From the NCBI GenBank assembly GCA_022508265.1, contig JAFLVP010000004.1, positions 20,372 to 84,371 on the forward strand: DNA of 64,000 bases, written 5' to 3'. Shown in pieces: positions 45,701-53,802 of the stretch. Each line of letters opens with the position of its first letter. The first letter of the stretch is position 1. The position numbers and the translations under genes are program-made. This DNA comes from Clostridiales bacterium (GTDB lineage Bacteria > Bacillota > Clostridia > Christensenellales > Borkfalkiaceae). The notes beneath the pieces are model-generated. The model made no database searches and was not told the origin of the DNA. It saw only the letters and a program-made list of their open reading frames with translations.

Positions 45701-47989
45701 TACTCCACCGTAATTGGGCGACATATCATTATACACAATTTCGCTTTTATATCCGTCGGAGTCTATTACAGCCGATACTCTTTTGCTAAGAATGTTGTCA
45801 TAATCTAAATTTACCGTCTTGCCGTTGAAAGAAATACTGCCAAGCTGGCGCGGGTAGCCGGTCAGATAGTTAAATTTAATTACTCGGCCGCGCTGGTCCG
45901 TGATTGACGTTAAAAATATATTGTCGTAATCGAATATTATTTCTTTACCGTTGCAATCGGTTATCTTTGAAATGCTACCGTAAGTATCATATGAAATGGT
46001 AAAATAATTACCGAATTCGTCGTTGACCATTACCATTTCGCCGTATTTATTAAATCCTTTTGTCAAACCGTTACCTTTAAGCCATAAAACGGGCTTGGAT
46101 GTTGCATTTTTGTAATATTCACTGTTGGAAACAACTTCGGTAGGATTTGAAAGCAAAAACTGATTTCCTGCAGCCTGGTATTCGATAGTGACGGGATTCT
46201 TGTTAAATAAAAGAGTATTTGTTTTTGAGTCAAAAACAAATTTATTTTCATCATTAACATCGTCTTCATTTAAATAGTACTTCTTACCGTCGGTTATGCA
46301 ATAAAGTACCATATTCAACTCGTGTGCATTGCCCGCGGCGTCAGTATAGGCATACTTTTTTATGTGTTCGTTTGTATCATCGGCGCAAACGAGTTTTTCG
46401 TGCAAATTTATTCTGAAATTGTTTCCGTAAGAGTTATATACCGAATTGTCGTCGTATATATGGGAAATTCCATAGCCGAGAAGCGCCTTATCGGAAGGTA
46501 TATCGTTTATTATAAAAGTTGCTTTTCCGTCGTATAAGTCAACACTGAGTTGCGTATTACCGACAAGGGGGAATTCTTTTACTGTTTTTTGCGCTCCCGA
46601 GGGAACTGCACGTGATAAAAATATTATAGGCGCCAAAGTCCCGTTAACACAGAATTCGTACGAATTGTCGCAGTAGGTAAAAATCAATTCAATATCTTTA
46701 TCGTCCAAAGCGTCTACAACTCCGATATCCACATACACGGTGTTTAACTTTTCTGGCTTGCGGTAACGCTTGCCGTTTACACAAAATTCTGTAGGTTGCG
46801 CCATTTTTGTATCCGTAAACAACTGCATTTTTAGATTTACAGACTCAAAATTACCAAAGTCTATATCTTTTTTACGAATTTTTACTACCGTTCGCGTTTG
46901 TTTACCACCCGACATATTGAAGTAAATTCTTCCATAGCCAATTGTTTTCCAGTTAAGTCCGTTTGTGCTTTCCTGTATTTCCGCCGAAGGCGCTATACGC
47001 TGACCGTAAATATTTACTATTACCTGCGTAGATAAGTGCTTATACGTTATTGTAACTGTCTTATTGGTTACAGTCATATCGCTGTTTGCCAGTGTATAGT
47101 CCGTTAAAATCTTTTCCTCGCCGTCGTAGTAAACCTTTTTTACCACCATTCCCGTCGGGTTAAAGGTGTCCCCGCTCAAATAGCTCATTTTAGTCGGCAT
47201 AGTTTCAACGTAAATATATTTCGGACCAACAGTAATAGGCAAGTCATATGAAACACCTTGATAAGTTATGGTAATAAATTTATCTTCTATCTCCAGTCCG
47301 CGTTTAGGATAAAAATCGTATTCTAATATTTCGTTAACTAGGCCGTCTTCAGAACATACCAAAACCGTCATCCCCGTACTGTCAAATATTTCCCCTTCTT
47401 TATAGAACATCTTGTCGGGATTGTTTGCAATTTTTAAGCTGCTTATTTGAAAAATATTCGAACAAGTGCCGCTATAAATAGCGCATTTCTGCAAATCAAG
47501 TGCTTCTATTCCATCCCACTTTGCTTTAAATATAAAATCGGCGCTTCCGGTCTGTGCAAATATTTCGTCCAACTGTACTTCATAATGCTTGTTGTCCGGA
47601 TAAGAGTAGTGATAATTTCCTATAAACACTTCATCTGTTGCAGAATAAATTGAAAAAAGTGTATGAAACATTCTGGAAGTGCCATAAAAGCTCAAAACGG
47701 CGTTCTGCCCAAAATCGGCTACAACTTTATCGTAATTGACTTTTACCTTGAACCAGTCATTATATTCTAACCCGATTCCGTCACCGCTATAGGGTTGTCC
47801 GTTGAATTCTACAATCTCAAAGTATTCGTTTGGATACCCGTCTGCACTCTCTCCGCTGCTGACCCGCACGGCCGCGACTTCTTCCGTAATAGTATTTTTG
47901 TCCTCTTGCTCCGCCGACTTTTCCGTCAACGGTTCACTGTTTTCAGCCTGCAATTTTGCAACAAGTTCTTGAATTTTTTTGTTTTTCAT
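42779..47989 (-). CDS. Large Rhs/YD-repeat polymorphic toxin-like protein
   Basis: The ATG at 47989 with AGGAG in front replaces the ORF-track start, giving ~1736 residues. There is no signal peptide; the N-terminus is a short charged helix. Two Big_3-like Ig modules lie near residues 180-340 (PDKMFYKEGEIFDSTGMTV; PTKMSYLSGDTFNPTGMVV). YD repeats follow from about residue 620 (YDTYGSISKITDCNGKE, YDNRDRVTKMS, YTYDALDRLVREDN), forming the Rhs shell. The core ends in YCGNNPIIYKDENG; the last ~165 residues are the variable tip, probably the active domain, not recognised by me. Rhs proteins deliver a C-terminal toxin to neighbouring cells; the export route is not seen. Confidence 0.88.
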   Translation of the reverse strand: MKNKKIQELVAKLQAENSEPLTEKSAEQEDKNTITEEVAAVRVSSGESADGYPNEYFEIVEFNGQPYSGDGIGLEYNDWFKVKVNYDKVVADFGQNAVLSFYGTSRMFHTLFSIYSATDEVFIGNYHYSYPDNKHYEVQLDEIFAQTGSADFIFKAKWDGIEALDLQKCAIYSGTCSNIFQISSLKIANNPDKMFYKEGEIFDSTGMTVLVCSEDGLVNEILEYDFYPKRGLEIEDKFITITYQGVSYDLPITVGPKYIYVETMPTKMSYLSGDTFNPTGMVVKKVYYDGEEKILTDYTLANSDMTVTNKTVTITYKHLSTQVIVNIYGQRIAPSAEIQESTNGLNWKTIGYGRIYFNMSGGKQTRTVVKIRKKDIDFGNFESVNLKMQLFTDTKMAQPTEFCVNGKRYRKPEKLNTVYVDIGVVDALDDKDIELIFTYCDNSYEFCVNGTLAPIIFLSRAVPSGAQKTVKEFPLVGNTQLSVDLYDGKATFIINDIPSDKALLGYGISHIYDDNSVYNSYGNNFRINLHEKLVCADDTNEHIKKYAYTDAAGNAHELNMVLYCITDGKKYYLNEDDVNDENKFVFDSKTNTLLFNKNPVTIEYQAAGNQFLLSNPTEVVSNSEYYKNATSKPVLWLKGNGLTKGFNKYGEMVMVNDEFGNYFTISYDTYGSISKITDCNGKEIIFDYDNIFLTSITDQRGRVIKFNYLTGYPRQLGSISFNGKTVNLDYDNILSKRVSAVIDSDGYKSEIVYNDMSPNYGGVKTITEYSMLSKVPEGTSLKTELSKLDFDYSESRTIITDSDENKSIYVFNDKGEKCEYFAVSANRVVAAEKYEYIAYEGYTTYKSHVNTLNKKPLDEFEFIEDEINTIKLDNYNAVSSSKTQNIRLAGGRTKNIEQTYTYDDEHRVARIDEKENYDNAVLICETRYKYVGNSSSVAEVQTRKFNGKSSKTKTETYTYSESGDLIKKSVTGSVNGSEDNETFISETSYDSLHRIIGVKDETGLNSVEYAYSGDTELINKITMPKGGKYFYTYDNRDRVTKMSAAIGSVENANSTEYSIDEISEFNHSGNIPITYEYDKKRRISKIYLNNELYESYLYEDNVIEDDIKVDKITRINANGEKFKAVADKAQSFKKIYYNGELIYESHYDFDTCTETEKDYLTGAEKQLKYDSYGNLLSVHTFINGEWQDAESYCYDIAGLLSYDNGCIYEHDEFNENITTAITGPFKIKYKTDANGRYLGRTVYCANMDNPEERVTYLKFGDNATNLPGRFNYRSYNSTSRTLYYTYDAHGNISTIERNGELVAKYTYDALDRLVREDNKDFDKSYFFTYDNNGNITLKEESIYTFNGSPIIKSKKILEYDNGRLISYNNEECEYDKVGNPVIYRGNPAEWTRGRLLASYNGTTFEYDAFGLRTKKNDIKFTYDSAGRLKKQSNGLEFFYDHYGLVGINYLGEYYTYCKDIQGNIVAILDTNDNMVVEYRYDAWGNHSIIAEDKYLPLANANPFRYRSYYYDTETGLYYLKTRYYDPEVGRFINIDSIQYADPEIINGLNLYAYCGNNPIIYKDENGTAPKSSFDVNIFSLFSFEWALLYSGRYTPKRRYLSGFNNLGNDLAYLGERFLSHFEARAISGSMQVLTVKTTGVTFIDANLSLFEGRYNVDDNGYLGLKVGTLSASCGIDIADGIGVEFMTTVLTIGAYTEHFDAEVLVGSEGFVFKIQNGQIKVGAAKGIGLMFTLKLW

Positions 47990-48104
47990 TTTTTCTCCTT
48001 TTGTCTGCCGTCTTAAAATCCCTGCTTGCGCGCCATCCGCCCCCGCCACACGAACTTTGCGCTGCGCAAAAATTTTTACGCAAACATATGTTTTTTGTGG
48101 CCGC

Positions 48105-48133
48105 ATTATATATTACGTTTTCGGCAAAGTCAA
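48105..48133 (-). promoter_or_regulatory. Promoter of the Rhs locus
   Basis: Minus-strand TTGACT and TATAAT with a 17-nt spacer; leader of about 110 nt before the ATG at 47989. Confidence 0.75.
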
Positions 48134-48175
48134 TACTTTAATCACATATATTTTTTAATTTTTTACAAACAAAAA

Positions 48176-48203
48176 AACGAGTTCGGTACAATACGAACTC
48201 GTT
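48176..48203 (-). terminator. Intrinsic terminator upstream of the Rhs promoter
   Basis: AACGAGTTCG, 8-nt loop, CGAACTCGTT, then TTTTTGTTTG on the minus strand. It shields the Rhs promoter from transcription coming from the tRNA side. Confidence 0.85.
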
Positions 48204-48506
48204 CACAAAAGCAAGAAGTTTGCGGCACAAATACCGTTTGACAACTCGCGCTTTAAGTAATATTATTTTCAAATTTAAAGGACGGGTGCTTGCTCTTCTT
48301 TAAATTCGGCAAGCCGGGCGATAACTTCTGGCACAATATCACTTACAACAGAGCATAGCAAAACATTGCGGTTTTTCGGTGCCCGAGGCAAGACTTGTAA
48401 GGATATGAGCGAAGCGAACGACAGAATAGCGTATTGCTACTTTTGTTTTGCAAAAGACAAGCGTGTTACTGTGCACGGCGAGCGGGTGAATGCCGACCGA
48501 GAAAAA

Positions 48507-48532
48507 AACGACAACACTTGCATGTTGTCGTT
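48507..48532 (-). terminator. Terminator of the original tRNA-Leu gene
   Basis: AACGACAACA, 6-nt loop, TGTTGTCGTT, followed by TTTTTCTC on the minus strand; it begins immediately after the encoded CCA end. Confidence 0.85.
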
Positions 48533-48586
48533 GGTGCCGCTGGCCGGACTTGAACCGGCACGGAGTCTCCTCCGAGGGATTTTAAG
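48532..48586 (-). tRNA. 3' half of tRNA-Leu(UAA), probable attachment-site remnant
   Basis: Read on the minus strand the DNA is CTTAAAATCCCT (anticodon loop with TAA, then the 3' anticodon strand), CGGAG-GAGA-CTCCG (long variable arm of a leucine tRNA), a T arm around GTTCAAGT, and GCGGCACCA with encoded CCA. The matching 5' half (acceptor, D arm, AGGGA) is missing: the bases before CTTAAAA are TACGC and cannot pair with TCCCT. The break lies exactly at the anticodon loop, a standard site for tyrosine integrases. The strand sense places the inserted element to the right, with a complete tRNA-Leu expected at its far end. Confidence 0.88.
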
Positions 48587-48976
48587 GCGTATTGCTAAAA
48601 TTTTAAGAAGAAAAAACCCCGATTTTGAGGCGTTTTTGGGCTAAAAACCCCTCAAAATAACCAATTACCCAATGGTTCACGTGTTCTTGATTTTTTGATT
48701 CCCATTTTTTCCCAAGACTTAACATTGAAGAAATCGACCAATAGGACGATTTTTCTCCGTAAAGTACTGGTTTTAGTCCGTATTTTGCATATAAATCAAC
48801 TAAAAATATGCAACTGACAGCTTAATTCCAAACCAAAAAATGTAACAAATTCGCACCCTTGTTAAAAGTTTTCATTCTATCGGCAAAAAAATGAAAGCAT
48901 TATTATTCGAATACTAATATTTTCGCCTTTAACGGAAGACATTTAACATAATTTTGAACCACTATACTCCAAAACA

Positions 48977-49012
48977 AATAATCCCCGGCGGCGTTTACCG
49001 TCGGGGATTATT
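48977..49012 (-). terminator. Terminator of the CoiA-like gene / defence cluster
   Basis: 15-bp stem AATAATCCCCGACGG/CCGCCGGGGATTATT (one G-T pair), 6-nt loop, then TGTTTTGG on the minus strand. Confidence 0.9.
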
Positions 49013-49042
49013 GAATTCGAACGCACTAAAATTACTGTTCCT

Positions 49043-49735
49043 CTAATCGTAATCCTTTATATTCAAATTCGCAAAAACAGTATTTATGTCTACAGCATTA
49101 TCAGAATATGCCTTTAAATATTTGTTGTAAAATGTTTGCTTGTTCTTCCAACTACAGAATAACTTCCCTTCGTGTAGCCAAATTCGTAACATTGTATTTT
49201 TGTTGGGTGAAATATCTAAATACACTTTGGTATTATTTTTCCTAAGTATATCAATTGCCCATTTTTTAGGATATTTCCAATACAATTCCCACTGATTTTT
49301 ATCTTTTTTAGTTCCTATTTCTAAATGTTTTTTTCTACTAGCACCATAACAATTTACAATCCAGATAACCCTGGTTCCTGTTAATGCATTATAAAATTCA
49401 GTCCTCTCTATCGCATCTGTTAAAGAAATCGAACTATATTGTAACTCAATAACATATTCTGGCGTTTTAATATCTGCTCTATGCTCATTGTTGAATCCAC
49501 TAATTACTTCACAATATTCGTCTTTGACCAGTGACTTCCATACTATATGCCACTCCGTCTCATTTTCATACCCCTTTGGTAAAACCGGACAATCGTCAAC
49601 ATACCTCCAATATTGTAAGTAATCACCTTTGCATGCTTTTAATGTATAATTTTTGAACCAACAATCTTGCCCCAAAGAACCTTTTACCGCATCCTTAATA
49701 TGTACTTTTTTACCGTTCTGTAAAGCAAATCTCAT
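49043..49735 (-). CDS. CoiA-like PD-(D/E)XK nuclease
   Basis: A 230-residue protein with the CoiA-family layout: ETEWHIVWKSLV, then HRADIKTPEYVIELQYSSIS, which supplies the Asp and the Glu-x-Gln of a PD-(D/E)XK-type active site, then the YNALTGTRVIWIVN strand-helix. CoiA was named for competence, but relatives occur widely in phages and defence islands as stand-alone nucleases. It is the last gene of the accessory cluster, 172 bp after the HEPN-like gene, and is followed by a strong terminator. Whether it is on the same transcript is uncertain. Confidence 0.75.
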   Translation of the reverse strand: MRFALQNGKKVHIKDAVKGSLGQDCWFKNYTLKACKGDYLQYWRYVDDCPVLPKGYENETEWHIVWKSLVKDEYCEVISGFNNEHRADIKTPEYVIELQYSSISLTDAIERTEFYNALTGTRVIWIVNCYGASRKKHLEIGTKKDKNQWELYWKYPKKWAIDILRKNNTKVYLDISPNKNTMLRIWLHEGKLFCSWKNKQTFYNKYLKAYSDNAVDINTVFANLNIKDYD

Positions 49736-49907
49736 ATATAAAAACCTTTATTCTACAGAATAGCTCCTCCCTGATTTCAAAATATACCATTTAACAAAAT
49801 TCTTTCTCGCGCTCAAAAAGATAATCGCGCATATAAATTTGAAGATCACTAGTTTTTTACAATCCAAAACCGCATAACTTGAATTAACAAAGTACTTTGA
49901 TTATTTG

Positions 49908-50585
49908 TTATATTAATGCAGAAACATCCTTCTTGTTTTTATGAAAATTATTCAAATTTAATAAGATAATTATTACTTTTGTTAAGTCATATTCCATTTG
50001 GACTATATTTAAATTTTTAACTTCATAATCAATAGAATCATTATTATTTTTTAAAACATATGTTCCTTCTTTTAATGTTTCAAGTGGGTGTTTTTCATTA
50101 ATTTTTATTAAATAGTTTCTTTTATTCTTCTTAATTTTACCCTTATTATTTATAAAAGGATATCTAAAATAAGTGGCACCCACATCAATTTTATCCAATT
50201 TTTTAATTGTCGATTTAAGTTTTTTTATTTCTTTCTTATTGTAATCTGTAAGTAATTTACAGCTTTCTAAATAAATATAAAAATTTATTAAGCTTAAAAG
50301 TGAATGGGTATTAATTAACTTTCTACTCAGAGAAATTCCGTTTTCATTTAAAACCTCTATATCTTTAATATTTTTATAATTCAAATAAGGGTTTCCACTT
50401 ACATCGTAAAGTATTAGAGATTTTAGAAGTAACTCAACCGTATGCCTCTCAATAAATATTAACGGGGATATTAAAAATTGATCATCCTCATATCTAATAC
50501 TTGAGAATCTAATATCGTCTCCACATAGGGCAAATCTTACCGCTTCTTGATAAAATAATTTACTTGTTTTTAAAATTTCATCCAT
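49908..50585 (-). CDS. Possible HEPN-like protein, function unknown
   Basis: A 225-residue, Lys/Ile/Asn-rich, mostly helical protein that I do not recognise with certainty. PLIFIERHTVELLLKSLIL has the spacing of the first long helix of HEPN domains, and SRKLINTHSLLSL offers an R-x5-H arrangement like the RX4-6H catalytic motif of HEPN RNases. It starts 63 bp after the receiver-HEPN gene and is probably in the same operon. It could be a second effector or an antitoxin-like partner. The family call is a hypothesis. Confidence 0.45.
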   Translation of the reverse strand: MDEILKTSKLFYQEAVRFALCGDDIRFSSIRYEDDQFLISPLIFIERHTVELLLKSLILYDVSGNPYLNYKNIKDIEVLNENGISLSRKLINTHSLLSLINFYIYLESCKLLTDYNKKEIKKLKSTIKKLDKIDVGATYFRYPFINNKGKIKKNKRNYLIKINEKHPLETLKEGTYVLKNNNDSIDYEVKNLNIVQMEYDLTKVIIILLNLNNFHKNKKDVSALI

Positions 50586-50648
50586 ACTAATTATTAATTT
50601 GAAAAATTTTTAATTAAATGAAAATTCACGATGTGCAAACTAAGTACA

Positions 50649-51638
50649 TTATTTAAGTGTTTTATAGATTTCATCTAAGTAATTATAAGTTTCGTAAATA
50701 TTCTTTCTTATATCATCACATTCTTCTTTTGTGTATTTTTCTCTACAGTTGTCACAGTTACAATTTAAATCTGCTATGGTTTTAGATATTTTTATGTGAT
50801 TCTTATACCTTTGGCCATATAAAAGTTTTGCATGTGCTAATTTGTTTCTGGGTTTTATTATATTTTTGTCATAATTGTTCGTGGATTCTTCAACAAATTT
50901 AAGCTCTTTTTTATTAATTAATGAATAAATCAAACTAAAGATATAAAACTTATTACGAACAGACATAACATATTCTTGAGAGTCCATTGCCGCTTTGATT
51001 AAGTTTATTCCTGTTTTTTTGTTAACATCCTTAAATTTTGATTGCTCATTTTCATTTTGTTCTCCAATGAAATTTTTAATTTGATATATAACTTTTTTTT
51101 GATCTACCTCGTCCAAGTTTTCAAAAAAAGAAATAGTATAATTTTTAATTATAAAATCAAAATCAGAAGTACTATCCATCAGATAGCCACGAATACTAGA
51201 TATTCTCATTTTTAGATTAATTTGTTTTTCAATTATATAAGTAAATTTACGAATAAATTCTTCACGAGAATTATCGGAGAAAACTACCCCATCAAGCTCT
51301 GCTGGCATTAATGATTTTTTTAACTCCTCTATGTTCCCAGAATAAAATAAAATATCTGTAAATATCCCTTTCTCGCGAATTATTTTAATTAAATCTTTAC
51401 CGTTTAATTTAGAATGTGACAAATTAAAATCCACTAAAATTAAATCAAAATCAGAAAAATCTTCTGCACTATATTTTTCAAGAATTTCTTTTTCAAAACT
51501 CTTGATACTAGTATATATCTTATCTGCTCCTACTAACTTTAAGCAACGGCTTGTAACAACATCCTCTACCAATTTTATGTGAACATCAATCTCATCAGGT
51601 TCATCTTCTATCCAAATTATTTTATATTCTTGTCTCAT
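50649..51638 (-). CDS. Response-regulator receiver fused to a candidate HEPN RNase domain
   Basis: A 329-residue fusion. Residues 1-~125 form a receiver: acidic pocket IEDE (11-13), phospho-acceptor D70 in LILVDFNL, S100 in LFYSGN; the usual conserved lysine after strand 5 is not evident (VVFSDNS). The C-terminal helical region contains KPRNKLAHAKLL, R264-N-x3-H269, the classic RNxxxH catalytic signature of HEPN ribonucleases, followed by a Cys cluster (C293, C295, C298, C307) that could bind zinc. It overlaps the histidine-kinase gene by 17 nt. I infer that phosphorylation by that kinase controls an RNase effector. Confidence 0.75.
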   Translation of the reverse strand: MRQEYKIIWIEDEPDEIDVHIKLVEDVVTSRCLKLVGADKIYTSIKSFEKEILEKYSAEDFSDFDLILVDFNLSHSKLNGKDLIKIIREKGIFTDILFYSGNIEELKKSLMPAELDGVVFSDNSREEFIRKFTYIIEKQINLKMRISSIRGYLMDSTSDFDFIIKNYTISFFENLDEVDQKKVIYQIKNFIGEQNENEQSKFKDVNKKTGINLIKAAMDSQEYVMSVRNKFYIFSLIYSLINKKELKFVEESTNNYDKNIIKPRNKLAHAKLLYGQRYKNHIKISKTIADLNCNCDNCREKYTKEECDDIRKNIYETYNYLDEIYKTLK

Positions 51639-53802
51639 GAATTTTTACCTCGAGCGTTATTCCGCTTTCTTCGTTATCGTATATGTCGACTTCTCCATTC
51701 ATCTTGCGGCAGATTAAATCTTGGATTTGGTATAGGCCCACTCCAGTGCCTGCCGCAGAAAAATTTGGATTGTCTTTGTTTGAATACCCAAATTCAAATA
51801 GCTGATCTTTATCAACGGCTTTAGGCAGATTTTCTCCGTCGTTTATAAATTTAATTATTAATAGCCCATCACAATTATTAAAAGTGACATGTAATGACTT
51901 TGATTGAGCTTTTTGTGCGTTAGAAAAAATATTTTCAATCATGACCGTTAGGTCTTGAGGGGGAAATGATATGGAACAAGCTATTGGGTCATCAACGACG
52001 CAGATAATCGGTGAATACGAATCCGCAACAACACTTTCTATATATTCTTTTATAAATTCGGTAATGTTACCTTCTAAACGCTTATTCTCTAGTTCGTATG
52101 CTGCCCTATTATAATATTTAACTGCGGTCAAAATTTTATTGCTTGCTAATGTTATGTTTTTAACTTCCTTGTACTCTTTACATTCTTCATGATTTCTTAA
52201 AAGCAACAATACATTATTACTAATTCTGCCTGCATTATTTTTTATTACATGAGTATTATAAGCACGTGTTATAGAATCCTCAGATAATTGCTCTTGTAAA
52301 AAATAATTTTGTTTGCGAGTGGCTTGGGCATTTCTTTCGGCCGCAAGTCTTGCCAATCGCTCTGCTTCCGCACGTTTTTCTGCCGCTTTCCTTAATTCTT
52401 CTTCTCTTCTCCTTTTTTCTTCTTCTTGCTCCTTAAGAAAATTGGTGTAATCCGTGGTTGCTTTCCTAATTTTTTGACCGATTTCATTCCTCTTTTTAAA
52501 AAGCGAATTAATTATTGGATCAACTAAAGAAATAAGTAGCTCAACTCTTTCATCTTCTAAAAAGTCCTGTCGGCTTGATGTCGCAATATCAGGCAAATCA
52601 TCATCATCTAATATATCAAAACTTATTTCCCCTTCAATATAGTCAGCCATAGTTTGAGTACTGCGACGCATATCAAAATAGTTTGATACTGCTAGTTTTT
52701 TTCTTACATATAAACGTAGTCTGTTGGGTTGATAAATATTATTTCTTAAAAAATTCTTATCTAATGCATTTTTTTGTTCAATAGTACTGTGTATTCCTAT
52801 CCAGCCCACTAAGCTGTATTTTTTCTTTACTAATTCCCCGTTTTCATCATGAAAATAATCTTCGCCACTTGTAATAAAGTTATCCTTATTTAAGCATATG
52901 GTAGGGTGCATTTCATTAGCTATATGAGGAAAAGTTGATAGCCATTTAAAAGCTATCTCTTCCGACAATAATGATTCTATATTCTTTTCGCTATTATTAA
53001 AAATTGAATAGAAATTTTTAAATGCAATATTTTTGGTGACTTTTTCAAAAGTGACTGATTGGTTTCCTTGTGTTTTTACAGCCACCCAGATATTTGAATT
53101 TAACGCATCCAACAAATAGTAGTCTGAAAAAGTTCTCTTTAAACCTTCTATGCGTTGTGTTCCTGTTCTTCGCAAATCAACATTTTCAAGCTTAATCGCT
53201 GTTCCATGTTCAAATTGCTGCCATATCACATCGTTAATTAATTGTTTGTCGTATTTTAAGCGATCTAATTTAGGAAAATCAGAATTTCTGTATGCAGCAA
53301 CATTAAGCATCCATCTATTTTCATTTTGCTCATTATATTTACGTGAAAAGATATAGTATTTATCAGTTAAAAATAGTGCTGCAAGCTTACCAATTCCTTT
53401 TCTTCCCATTACGCTTTCTTTACTTTCTGCAGTTAATAACTCGTCACTTCTTTTATTTCTGCCGATCCATACATATTTTTCTGCTAGATCGTCATAACTC
53501 ATTCCTGACCCATTATCAATTATTTCGATATTTGCATGCTCTTTATCTGTTAAATCTATATAGACATATATTTCGGTTGCTTTAGCATCTATTCCATTTG
53601 CAACAAGTTCTGAAATCGCCATTAATGGATTATTATAAAGATTCTTTCCCAAAAGCTTTAAAGCAGTATAAGAAAAATTAAAATAAATAGCATCCTGTGT
53701 GTTTCTCGATGTAGCTAGTTTCTTTTCTGCTTCAAGTGTTTCTCTATTTGCTGCATCTCTTTGCTCTGATAGAGCTTTTAAAATATCCGTATTATTGCTC
53801 AT
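51622..53802 (-). CDS. Dual-GHKL protein: MORC/HSP90-like ATPase fused to a histidine-kinase core
   Basis: A 726-residue protein with two ATP-binding GHKL modules. The first (~residues 40-250) has the HSP90/MutL/MORC motifs: N-box ISELVANGIDA (E65, N69, D72), DNGSGM (96-101) and GRKGIGKLA (133-141). A charged coiled coil (~455-510; EEEKRRREEELRKAAEKRAE) leads to a DHp-like helix with H518 in NTHVIKNNAG. The C-terminus is a full HATPase_c domain: MIENIFSNAQKA, INDGENLP (D655), FEFGYSNK and GTGVGL (685-690). The ATG abuts the methyltransferase stop (TAA-ATG). I infer that the N-terminal ATPase senses DNA or a phage cue and drives phosphorylation of the receiver-HEPN protein. Confidence 0.85.
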   Translation of the reverse strand: MSNNTDILKALSEQRDAANRETLEAEKKLATSRNTQDAIYFNFSYTALKLLGKNLYNNPLMAISELVANGIDAKATEIYVYIDLTDKEHANIEIIDNGSGMSYDDLAEKYVWIGRNKRSDELLTAESKESVMGRKGIGKLAALFLTDKYYIFSRKYNEQNENRWMLNVAAYRNSDFPKLDRLKYDKQLINDVIWQQFEHGTAIKLENVDLRRTGTQRIEGLKRTFSDYYLLDALNSNIWVAVKTQGNQSVTFEKVTKNIAFKNFYSIFNNSEKNIESLLSEEIAFKWLSTFPHIANEMHPTICLNKDNFITSGEDYFHDENGELVKKKYSLVGWIGIHSTIEQKNALDKNFLRNNIYQPNRLRLYVRKKLAVSNYFDMRRSTQTMADYIEGEISFDILDDDDLPDIATSSRQDFLEDERVELLISLVDPIINSLFKKRNEIGQKIRKATTDYTNFLKEQEEEKRRREEELRKAAEKRAEAERLARLAAERNAQATRKQNYFLQEQLSEDSITRAYNTHVIKNNAGRISNNVLLLLRNHEECKEYKEVKNITLASNKILTAVKYYNRAAYELENKRLEGNITEFIKEYIESVVADSYSPIICVVDDPIACSISFPPQDLTVMIENIFSNAQKAQSKSLHVTFNNCDGLLIIKFINDGENLPKAVDKDQLFEFGYSNKDNPNFSAAGTGVGLYQIQDLICRKMNGEVDIYDNEESGITLEVKIHETRI

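Larger units (their letters stand above)
48107..49042. other. Long non-coding region carrying the element boundary
   Basis: No convincing protein gene. From left to right: the Rhs promoter, a minus-strand terminator (48176-48203), about 300 bp without recognisable features, the terminator and 3' half of tRNA-Leu (48507-48586), about 390 bp of AT-rich DNA, and the terminator of the CoiA-like gene (48977-49012). The ORF at 48366-48644 is a shadow across the tRNA fragment. GCGTATTGCTA occurs at 48429 and again at 48587, next to the tRNA break. Confidence 0.6.

Noticed and set aside
42779-47989. tcdB-like or ABC toxin complex
   Set aside because: YD repeats occur there too, but the Rhs-associated core and variable tip with following small genes fit the Rhs class; no TcA/TcB partners are nearby.
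48366-48644. Plus-strand ORF of 92 codons
   Set aside because: It runs across the tRNA-Leu fragment and its terminator in antisense; no ribosome binding site and no protein-like composition.
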